From assembly GCA_030447925.1 (NCBI GenBank), contig JAUJNX010000001.1, positions 1,084,973 to 1,148,972 on the forward strand: a DNA stretch of 64,000 bases, given 5' to 3'. Origin of the DNA: Egibacteraceae bacterium. GTDB lineage: Bacteria > Actinomycetota > Nitriliruptoria > Euzebyales > Egibacteraceae. Positions 41,352 through 48,604 of this stretch are shown piece after piece (within the stretch, counting starts at the first letter, position 1; each line of letters opens with the position of its first letter). The position numbers and the translations under genes were made by a program. The notes below the pieces were generated by a model that was given only the letters and a program-made list of their open reading frames with translations, was not told where the DNA came from and did no database searches.

Positions 41352-42440
41352 CTAGTGCGCGTCGCCCCCGGTCGCCCCGCCGGTGGCGTCCTGCGGCCGC
41401 AGGTGCGCGTCGGCCCACGCCTGGTAGGCGGGGTCGAAGTAGCGGACCCGGATCTTCTTGTACTCCTTGGTGGAGTACAGCAGCTGGTACTCCTGGAGCC
41501 CGGTCCGGTCGCGGATGTCGGACACCGCCTCCTCCACGCGCTCCTTGGAGGTCGCGTGGATCATCCCGAACAGCGCGTAGGGCCAGTCGGGGTAGGTGGG
41601 CCGGCGGTAGCAGTGGCTGACCGCGGCGTAGCCGGCCAGCCGGTAGCCGTAGTCGTCGGTCTGCTCCTCCGGCACCCGCCAGACGCTCATGGCGTTGGCG
41701 CCGAAGCCCGCGCGGCGGTGGTTCAGCACGGCCGCGTACCGGCGCATCAGGCCCTCGTCGATGAGGCCGTGCGCCGCGGCGATCAGCTTGTCCTCGCTGG
41801 TGCCCAGCCGCTCGGCCATCGCCGCGAACGGCGCGCGCTCGGGGACCAGGTCCTCCTGGAGCTCCAGGACGTAGCCGACCTCCTCGGGGGTCAGGTCCGC
41901 GGCGGTGCGCGCGGTCTCCCGGTAGGCGGGCAGGACCGACTGCGCGGCCATCGAGCGGGTGTCGGACACGTCGAGGTCGACGCCGATCTTGTAGAGCTTC
42001 AGGGTCGGCAGGATCCGCGTCGACCGCGCCCCGGTCATGCGGTGCAGCGCGTTGACGTGGGTCTCCAGGTCCATGTCCGGCGGGACTGCGATGGTCCACC
42101 ACAGGTTGAACTCGTGGTCGCGCCGGTAGTCGTGGCTGACCCCCGGGTGCGCGTCGATGAGCGCCGCGGCCTCGTCGATGCGGTCCTCGTCGACCGAGGT
42201 CGCGATCAGCGAGGACCGGTAGCCCAGCTTGCGGGTGTCGAAGATCGCCGACACCTGACGGATGAGCCGGTCGGCCTTGAGCCGCCGGTACCGGTCCAGG
42301 ACCTGGTCCTCGGTCTCGCCGAGCCGTTCGCCCAGGGCGGCGAACGGCCGCGTGACCAGGGGGAACTCGGTCTGGATCAGGTTTAGCAGGCGCTGGTCGG
42401 TGTCGTCCAGCGTGACCCGGCCGACGGTCTTGGTGGACAT
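41352..42440 (-). CDS. Lrp/AsnC-like fusion resembling siroheme decarboxylase AhbA-AhbB
   Basis: 362 residues made of two tandem AsnC-like halves. Each has a helix-turn-helix (about 12-60: LLNLIQTEFPLVTRPFAAL; about 195-245: VLELQEDLVPERAPFAAMAE) and an alpha/beta domain (IRQVSAIFDTRKLGYRS then GVSHDYRRDHEFNLWWTIAV; AAVSHCYRRPTYPDWPYALF). This pattern is that of AhbA/AhbB and NirD/L/G/H, which decarboxylate siroheme in alternative heme or heme d1 synthesis, rather than of a regulator. AhbC/AhbD are not in the window. It is divergent from moaE, with 37 bases between. Confidence 0.8.
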   Translation of the reverse strand: MSTKTVGRVTLDDTDQRLLNLIQTEFPLVTRPFAALGERLGETEDQVLDRYRRLKADRLIRQVSAIFDTRKLGYRSSLIATSVDEDRIDEAAALIDAHPGVSHDYRRDHEFNLWWTIAVPPDMDLETHVNALHRMTGARSTRILPTLKLYKIGVDLDVSDTRSMAAQSVLPAYRETARTAADLTPEEVGYVLELQEDLVPERAPFAAMAERLGTSEDKLIAAAHGLIDEGLMRRYAAVLNHRRAGFGANAMSVWRVPEEQTDDYGYRLAGYAAVSHCYRRPTYPDWPYALFGMIHATSKERVEEAVSDIRDRTGLQEYQLLYSTKEYKKIRVRYFDPAYQAWADAHLRPQDATGGATGGDAH

Positions 42441-42477
42441 GGACGCCGCTCCTCTCGCGTGTCCCTACGATTATCGC

Positions 42478-42957
42478 GTGGACTCCCGACTGCACACGCG
42501 CCTCACCGACACGCCCCTCGCGCCGGACCAGGCGCACGTCTTCTGCGGCGACCCCGCGGCCGGGGCGGTGGTGGTCTTCACCGGCAACGTCAGGGCGGAG
42601 ACCGACGGCCGTGCCGTCGTCGCCCTGGACTACGAGGCCTACCCCGAGCGCGCGGAGGCCCAGCTGGCCGACCTCGCCGGGGAGGTGGCCCGGCGCTGGC
42701 CCGCCGCGCGGGCGGTGTGGCTGGAGCACCGCACCGGCACGCTGGCGATCGGTGAGCCCTCCGTCGTGGTCGGCGTCTCCGCGGGCCACCGGGCGGAGGC
42801 GTTCGAGGCCGCCCGCTTCGCCATCGACACGCTCAAGGCCACGGTCGCCATCTGGAAGCGCGAGCACTGGGCGGACGGCGACAGCCATTGGCCCGGCGCC
42901 GACGACCCGGACACGCCCGCTCCCGGCGCCGGCGCGCCCGCCGCGGCGGGGTCCTAG
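42478..42957 (+). CDS. moaE: Molybdopterin synthase catalytic subunit MoaE
   Basis: 159 residues. MoaE with thiocarboxylated MoaD converts cPMP to molybdopterin. Seen: AGAVVVFTGNVRAETDGRAV, ALDYEAYPERAEAQL, RTGTLAIGEPSVVVGVSAGH and the active-site KREHW near 140. The GTG start lies 7 bases after TACGAT (42466-42471), so the message is probably leaderless. No moaD is adjacent. The next gene starts directly after its stop. Confidence 0.92.
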   Translation: MDSRLHTRLTDTPLAPDQAHVFCGDPAAGAVVVFTGNVRAETDGRAVVALDYEAYPERAEAQLADLAGEVARRWPAARAVWLEHRTGTLAIGEPSVVVGVSAGHRAEAFEAARFAIDTLKATVAIWKREHWADGDSHWPGADDPDTPAPGAGAPAAAGS

Positions 42958-45930
42958 ATGCGCCTCCTTGCCGAGCTGCGCCGCCGCTGGTGGCTGCTCC
43001 CGCTCCTGCTCGTGGTGCTCCTGGTGGTCTTCGGGGAACGGGCCGCCACCTTCGTCACCGACGTCCTGTGGTACCAGTCCGTCGGCTACCTCCAGGTGTT
43101 CCAGACCGTCCTGGTGACCCAGGTCGTCCTGGGCGTCGTGGCGGGCGCCATCGCCGCCGGCCTGGTCATCGGCAACCTGCTGCTCGCCCGGCGCCTGGCC
43201 CCCGCCTTCCGCATCCCCTCCCCGCGCGAGGAGGGCATCGAGCGCTACCGCGACCTGCTCGACCCGTTCGCACGGTCGCTGGTCACGACGCTGGGCCTGT
43301 TCGTCGGGCTGCTCTCGGGCCTCGCGGTCACCGCCGAGTGGCCCCGCTACCTGCTGTGGGCCAACGGCGGCGACTTCGGCCGCGTGGACCCCCAGTTCGG
43401 GCTGGACCTCGGCTTCTTCGTCTTCCGGCTGCCGTTCTGGACGTTCCTGAACTCCTGGGTGTTCGGGACGCTGCTGCTCGCGACCGTCCTGGCCGTGGTG
43501 GCGCACTACGTCTTCGGCGGGATCCGGCCCCAGTCGCCCGGGCAGAAGGTCTCCCCGCAGGCCACCGCGCACCTGTCGCTGCTGCTCGGCGCCCTGGTCG
43601 CGGTGCGCGCCTGGGGGTTCTGGCTGGACCGCTACGAGCTGAGCTACTCCACCCGCGGCGTGGTCACGGGCCTGTCCTACACCGACGTCAACGCCCAGCT
43701 GCCCGCCTACCAGCTGCTGGCCGCCATCGCGGCGGCCTGCGTCCTGCTGTTCCTCGCCAACATCCGCTTCCGCAACTTCCTGCTGCCCAGCGCCGGGGTC
43801 GGGATCCTGGTCATCGCCGCCATCGCGCTGTCGGGCATCTTCCCCGCGGTCGTGCAGCGCGTGCAGGTCGAGCCGCAGGAGTTCCAGCGCGAGGAGCCCT
43901 ACATCGAGCGCAACCAGGAGCTGACGCGCTTCGGCTTCGGGGTGGCCTTCGGCGAGGACGACAGCGACCTGACCTTCCAGGACTTCCCCGCCGAGGGCGA
44001 GCTCGACGAGGCGACCGTCGAGGCCAACCAGACCACCCTCGAGCAGATCCGCCTGTGGGACCCCGACGTCCTGCAGACCGTCTACGCCCAGCTGCAGGGC
44101 CTGCGCCAGTACTTCGCGTTCCAGGACGTCGACGTCGACCGCTACGAGATCGACGGCATCCAGGAGCAGGTCAACATCGGCGTGCGCGAGCTGGACCAGG
44201 CCGACCTGCCCGAGGACACCTGGCAGAACCGCCACCTCGTCTACACCCACGGCTACGGGGCGGTGGCCAGCGACGTCAGCGAGACCGGCGCCCGCGGCCA
44301 GCCGTCCTTCATCCTGCAGGACATCCCGCCGGTCGGGGCCCCCGCCCTCGAGCTGGAGGAGCCCCGCGTCTACTTCGGCGAGGGCGGGCCCCTCTACTCG
44401 GTGGTCAACACCGACGAGCGCGAGTTCGACGTCGTCGCCGAGGAGCGCGGGGAGGACGCGCAGGCCTACACCTACCAGGGTCGCGCCGGGGTCTCCCTCG
44501 GCGGCCTGCCCAGCCGTCTGGCCTTCGCCCTGCGCTACGCCGAGCCCAACCTGCTGCTGTCGGGCCTGCTGAACGCCGACTCCCGCATCCTGCTGAACCG
44601 CCGCATCCAAGACCGCGTCGACCTGGTCGCGCCCTTCCTGCAGCTGGACGGCGACCCCTACCCCGCCGCGGTCGACGGGCGCCTGCAGTGGGTGATGGAC
44701 GCCTACACCACCAGCGACATGCTCCCGTACTCCCAGCGGCGCGACCTCGCCGAGCTGACCCGCACCCAGCGCACCGTCGCCCAGACCGCGGTCCAGCCCG
44801 ACGGCAGCATCGGCGTCACCGAGGTCCCCCAGCAGGTCGGCAACCTGCAGGGCGAGGCCAACTACATCCGCAACAGCGTCAAGGCCGTCGTCGACGCCTA
44901 CGACGGCACCATCCGCCTCTACGTGGTGGACGAGGAGGACCCGATCGTGCAGGCCTGGGGCCGCGCGTTCCCCGGGACCTTCACGCCGCAGGAGGAGGCC
45001 TCCCTGGAGCTCCGCCAGCACTTCCGCTACCCGGAGGACCTGCTGCGCGTCCAGGCCGACGTCCTCACCCGCTACCACATCCAGGACGCCAACGGCTTCT
45101 ACACCCAGAGCGACGCCTGGGCGATCCCGGCCGACGCCGCGGCGGTGGAGAACCTGCCGGAGAACGCGCGGCCCGAGCCGGGTGGCGAGCCGCCCCTGCG
45201 CCCCTACTACCTGCAGCTGCGCCTGCCGGGGGAGCCCGACGACGAGTTCGCGCTCATCCAGCCGTTCAACCCGCGCGGCCGGCCCAACCTCATCGCCTGG
45301 CTCGCCGCGCGCAGCGACCCGGACGTCTACGGGCAGCTGCGGGCCTACCGGATGCCTGCGGACCGCAACGTGCTGGGCACGGGGCAGGTCCAGTCCGCGA
45401 TCAACCAGAACACCGCGCTGTCGGAGGAGATCACGCTGCTGTCGCGGGCGGGGTCCCAGATCATCTACGGCAGCCTGCTCATCCTCCCGGTCGGTGATTC
45501 GCTGCTGTACGCCCAGCCGCTGTTCATCCAGTCCGAGCAGAACCAGATCCCCCAGCTGGCCTTCTCCGTGCTGGTGCTGGGCAACCGCGTGGTCTACGGG
45601 ACCACGCTGGAGGAGTCGCTGACCGAGCTGCTCGGGGCGTTCGCGCCAGGGACCGGCGAGCAGCCCGACGGGGACACGGGCGACACCCCGCCGCCCGGGG
45701 ACCAGCCGCCCGGGGACGGGCAGGTCGACCCGGAGGTCCAGTCGCTGGTCACGCGGGCGCTGGAGGCGTTCGCCGAGGCCGAGGCCGCGCTGGCGGCCGG
45801 CGACCTGGGCGGGTACCAGGAGGCGACCGCCCGCGCCCAGGACCTGCTCACCCAGGCCCAGGAGCTGCTCGGCGGACCCGTCCCGACGGCGCCCCCGCCC
45901 CCGCCCCCCGCCCCGACCGATCCGCCCTGA
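42958..45930 (+). CDS. UPF0182 large membrane protein
   Basis: 990 residues. About seven membrane helices lie in the first 300 residues (LLPLLLVVLLVVFGERAATF, FVTDVLWYQSVGYLQVFQTV, LSLLLGALVAVRAWGFWLDR). A large extracytoplasmic domain of about 600 residues follows, then a Glu/Ala-rich helix and a Pro-rich end. The family is found in most actinomycetes and cyanobacteria and has no established function. The ATG immediately follows the moaE stop, so the two are co-transcribed. Confidence 0.92.
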   Translation: MRLLAELRRRWWLLPLLLVVLLVVFGERAATFVTDVLWYQSVGYLQVFQTVLVTQVVLGVVAGAIAAGLVIGNLLLARRLAPAFRIPSPREEGIERYRDLLDPFARSLVTTLGLFVGLLSGLAVTAEWPRYLLWANGGDFGRVDPQFGLDLGFFVFRLPFWTFLNSWVFGTLLLATVLAVVAHYVFGGIRPQSPGQKVSPQATAHLSLLLGALVAVRAWGFWLDRYELSYSTRGVVTGLSYTDVNAQLPAYQLLAAIAAACVLLFLANIRFRNFLLPSAGVGILVIAAIALSGIFPAVVQRVQVEPQEFQREEPYIERNQELTRFGFGVAFGEDDSDLTFQDFPAEGELDEATVEANQTTLEQIRLWDPDVLQTVYAQLQGLRQYFAFQDVDVDRYEIDGIQEQVNIGVRELDQADLPEDTWQNRHLVYTHGYGAVASDVSETGARGQPSFILQDIPPVGAPALELEEPRVYFGEGGPLYSVVNTDEREFDVVAEERGEDAQAYTYQGRAGVSLGGLPSRLAFALRYAEPNLLLSGLLNADSRILLNRRIQDRVDLVAPFLQLDGDPYPAAVDGRLQWVMDAYTTSDMLPYSQRRDLAELTRTQRTVAQTAVQPDGSIGVTEVPQQVGNLQGEANYIRNSVKAVVDAYDGTIRLYVVDEEDPIVQAWGRAFPGTFTPQEEASLELRQHFRYPEDLLRVQADVLTRYHIQDANGFYTQSDAWAIPADAAAVENLPENARPEPGGEPPLRPYYLQLRLPGEPDDEFALIQPFNPRGRPNLIAWLAARSDPDVYGQLRAYRMPADRNVLGTGQVQSAINQNTALSEEITLLSRAGSQIIYGSLLILPVGDSLLYAQPLFIQSEQNQIPQLAFSVLVLGNRVVYGTTLEESLTELLGAFAPGTGEQPDGDTGDTPPPGDQPPGDGQVDPEVQSLVTRALEAFAEAEAALAAGDLGGYQEATARAQDLLTQAQELLGGPVPTAPPPPPPAPTDPP

Positions 45931-45937
45931 TCCGCGT

Positions 45938-45966
45938 TTGCGGACCGTTCCCCCCGCGGCTAGTGT
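45938..45966 (+). promoter_or_regulatory. Promoter of the initiator tRNA gene
   Basis: TTGCGG (45938-45943), a 17-base spacer and TAGTGT (45961-45966). The transcript start predicted 7 bases after the -10 falls on the first base of the tRNA. Confidence 0.65.
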
Positions 45967-45972
45967 GGTCGA

Positions 45973-46049
45973 CGCGAGGTGGAGCAGTTCGGTAGCTCGC
46001 CGGGCTCATAACCCGGAGGTCGCAGGTTCAAATCCTGCCCTCGCAACCA
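45973..46049 (+). tRNA. Initiator tRNA-fMet (CAT)
   Basis: A 77-base cloverleaf with encoded CCA. The anticodon loop is CTCATAA on a stem with three G-C pairs (GGG/CCC). The acceptor begins with C1, which faces A72 as a mismatch. These are the two identity marks of bacterial initiator tRNA. The T arm is GCAGG-TTCAAAT-CCTGC. Confidence 0.96.
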
Positions 46050-46052
46050 CAC

Positions 46053-46081
46053 GAAGCCCCCGCCCCTCCGGCGGGGGCTTC
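46053..46081. terminator. Terminator after tRNA-fMet
   Basis: GAAGCCCCCGC and GCGGGGGCTTC make a perfect 11-base stem with a 7-base loop. It begins 4 bases after the tRNA. Confidence 0.85.
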
Positions 46082-46160
46082 GCCGTTCACCCACATCGCG
46101 CTCCGGCACGCCGCCGTGCCCGCGGCCGGGCCGGCGGAGACCCGTGGCCGCCCGGCGGGA

Positions 46161-46197
46161 CGGGTCGCGGCAGGATCGGGGCGGGTCGCGGCAGGAT
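46161..46197. repeat. Two copies of a 16-base direct repeat before the alpha-galactosidase gene
   Basis: CGGGTCGCGGCAGGAT occurs at 46161-46176 and 46182-46197, a 21-base period (two helical turns). The second copy ends 7 bases before the ATG. The spacing suggests a cooperative binding site or a duplicated -10 region (CAGGAT). Confidence 0.55.
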
Positions 46198-46203
46198 GAT
46201 GGC

Positions 46204-48360
46204 ATGGCGGAGATCGTGTCGCTGCGGGCGGCGGGGGTCGGGCTGGTGCTCGACGTGGAGGGGCCGCTGGTGCCGCGGGTGCTGCACTGGGGGGCCGACC
46301 TCGGCGACCTCAGCGACGCCGACGCGGCCGCGCTGGCGCTGACCGCCGGGCAGGCGGCGTCCCACAGCGGGTTCGACGATCCGCTGCCCCTGACCCTGCT
46401 GCCCGTCGAGGAGCAGGGCTGGGCGGGGTCGCCGGGCCTGTCCGGCCACCGCGCGGGGACCGCGACGACGCCGCGCCTGCGGCTGACCGCCCCCGCCCGA
46501 GCGGGCGACGGGAGCGTGGACGTCGACGCCGTCGACGAGGTCAGCGGGCTGTCGGTGGCGCTGGCCCTGCGGCTGGACGCCGCCGGCGTGCTGCGCGCCG
46601 CCGCGGAGGTCGCGGCGCCGGACGGCGGGGCGTACGACCTCGTCGCGCTGCGCGTGCTCCTGCCCCTCCCCGCCCGCGCCGCGGAGGTCCTGGACCTCAG
46701 CGGCACCTGGCGGCGGGAGCGGTCGCCGCAGCGGTCCGCGCTGCGCGACGGCACCCACCTGCGCGCCTCCCGGCGGGGGCGGACCGGCCACGACGCCGCG
46801 CTGCTGCTGGTCGCCGGCACCCCCGGGTTCGGCTTCCGCAGCGGCGAGGTCTGGGGCGCCCACGTGGCCTGGAGCGGCGACCACGAGCACCTCGCCGAGC
46901 GGCTGCCCGAGGGCGCCGGCGCGCACGCCGCGGTCCTCGGCGGGGGCGAGCTGCTGCGCCCGGGGGAGATCCGGCTGGCCGCGGGGGAGCGCTACCGCAC
47001 GCCCGACGTCGTGCTGGTGTGGTCGGACCGGGGCCTGGACGGCGCGTCGGACCGGCTGCACGCCTCGCTGCGCGCCCGCGACCGCCACCCGCGCGGCCCG
47101 CGGCCGATCCTGATCAACACCTGGGAGGCGGTGTTCTTCGACCACGACCTGGACCGGCTGCGGCGGCTGGCCGACACCGCCGCCGCGATCGGCGTGGAGC
47201 GCTTCGTCCTGGACGACGGCTGGTTCACCGGGCGGCTGGACGACCGCCGCGGGCTGGGGGACTGGACCGTGGACGGTCGCCGCTGGCCGCAGGGCCTGCA
47301 CCCCCTGGCCGACCACGTCCGCGCGCTGGGCCTGGAGTTCGGCCTGTGGGTCGAGCCGGAGATGGTGAACGTCGACTCCGACCTGGTGCGCGCCCACCCC
47401 GACTGGGTGCTCGCCCCGCGCCAGGGTCTCCAGCACCCGTGGCGGTCCCAGCACGTCCTGGACCTCACCCGCGCCGAGGTCTGGGACCACGCCCTCAAGG
47501 GCCTTGACGAGCTCGTCGCCGAGTACGACCTGGACTACCTGAAGTGGGACCACAACCGCGACCTGCACGAGGCCGTGTCGCGCGGGCCGGCGGGCGACAC
47601 CCCCGCGGTGCACCGCCAGACCCTGGCCGTCTACGCGCTGCTCGACGCGCTGCGCGATCGCCACCCGCGGCTGGAGATCGAGACCTGCGCGAGCGGGGGC
47701 GCGCGCCTGGACCTCGGCATCCTCGCGCGCACCGACCGGGTCTGGGCCTCCGACACCAACGACGCGCTGGAGCGCCAGCTGATCCAGCGCTGGACGGGGC
47801 TGCTCGTGCCCCCCGAGCTGGTCGGCACCCACGTCGGGCGGCCCGTCGCCCACACCACCGGCCGTGCCGTCGACCTGTCGTTCCGCCTGGTCACCGCGCT
47901 GTTCGGCTGGGCCGGGATCGAGTGGGACATCACCACCTGCACCCCCGAGGAGCTGGAGCGCCTCCGCGCCTGGACCGCGCTGCACCGCGAGCTGCGCCAC
48001 CTGCTGCACAGCGGGCGCACCGTGCGCGCCGACCTGCCCGCCGACGACCACCTGCTCCACGGGGTGGTCGCGGCCGGCGGCGAGGAGGCGGTCTACGCCC
48101 ACGTCGCCCTGCGGACCGGGCCGGCGGTGCAGCCCGGGCGGGTGCCGCTGCCCGGCCTGGACCCGTCGCGGCGCTACATCGTGCGCGTCCGCGACGAGCC
48201 GGGGCCGCCGGTCACCGTGCAGGTCGCCGACCCCGCGTGGCTCGCCGCCGCCCGCGGCGAGGGCGTCGTGCTGCCCGGCGCGGTGCTGGGCGCGACCGGC
48301 CTGACCCTGCCGATCCTGGCCCCGGCCAACGCGCTCCTGCTGCACCTCACGGCTGCTTGA
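46204..48360 (+). CDS. GH36 alpha-galactosidase
   Basis: 718 residues of the glycoside hydrolase family 36 clan-D fold. It should release alpha-linked galactose from sugars such as melibiose or raffinose. An N-terminal beta-supersandwich (1-300) is followed by the barrel: NTWEAVFFDHD, FVLDDGWFTGR, FGLWVEPEMVN, YLKWDHNRDLHE with the nucleophile D449, ETCASGGARLD and VWASDTNDALE with the acid/base D517. There is no signal peptide, so it acts in the cytoplasm. No sugar transporter is adjacent, which is unusual. Two direct repeats precede the start. Confidence 0.9.
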   Translation: MAEIVSLRAAGVGLVLDVEGPLVPRVLHWGADLGDLSDADAAALALTAGQAASHSGFDDPLPLTLLPVEEQGWAGSPGLSGHRAGTATTPRLRLTAPARAGDGSVDVDAVDEVSGLSVALALRLDAAGVLRAAAEVAAPDGGAYDLVALRVLLPLPARAAEVLDLSGTWRRERSPQRSALRDGTHLRASRRGRTGHDAALLLVAGTPGFGFRSGEVWGAHVAWSGDHEHLAERLPEGAGAHAAVLGGGELLRPGEIRLAAGERYRTPDVVLVWSDRGLDGASDRLHASLRARDRHPRGPRPILINTWEAVFFDHDLDRLRRLADTAAAIGVERFVLDDGWFTGRLDDRRGLGDWTVDGRRWPQGLHPLADHVRALGLEFGLWVEPEMVNVDSDLVRAHPDWVLAPRQGLQHPWRSQHVLDLTRAEVWDHALKGLDELVAEYDLDYLKWDHNRDLHEAVSRGPAGDTPAVHRQTLAVYALLDALRDRHPRLEIETCASGGARLDLGILARTDRVWASDTNDALERQLIQRWTGLLVPPELVGTHVGRPVAHTTGRAVDLSFRLVTALFGWAGIEWDITTCTPEELERLRAWTALHRELRHLLHSGRTVRADLPADDHLLHGVVAAGGEEAVYAHVALRTGPAVQPGRVPLPGLDPSRRYIVRVRDEPGPPVTVQVADPAWLAAARGEGVVLPGAVLGATGLTLPILAPANALLLHLTAA

Positions 48361-48385
48361 CCTCGGCGCGCGCGGGGTCCTAGGG

Positions 48386-48540
48386 TTCGCCACGTCGGTG
48401 GGCAGCGAAGTCCGGTGCGATCCCGGTGCTGTCCCGCAACTGTGGTCCCCCCCGTGCACCCGGGAGGGCGAGCCAGGTCGCCTGACCGCCGGCGCTCCAC
48501 CGCAAACCAGCCCCGAGGAAGGGCTCCGGTTCGCACGGCG
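48386..48540 (+). promoter_or_regulatory. Cobalamin (AdoCbl) riboswitch
   Basis: The conserved core is recognisable: GCGAAGTCCGGTGCGATCC, then GTGCTGTCCCGCAACTGT, and the B12-box end AGCCAGGTCGCCTGACC. It lies 65 bases before the btuF-like start. It is expected to shut down the downstream uptake and salvage genes when cobalamin is plentiful. Confidence 0.9.
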
Positions 48541-48604
48541 GGACCCGTTCTGGCCGTTCGAGCGATCGCGAACTCCTCGGACCGTCATGAGAGGTCCTGC
48601 ACCC

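Noticed and set aside
40891-45078. A minus-strand open frame of 1395 codons
   Set aside because: It overlaps the AAA+ ATPase, moaE and UPF0182 genes on the other strand; only the part coinciding with the AhbAB-like gene region has real coding signal, and that is in another frame.
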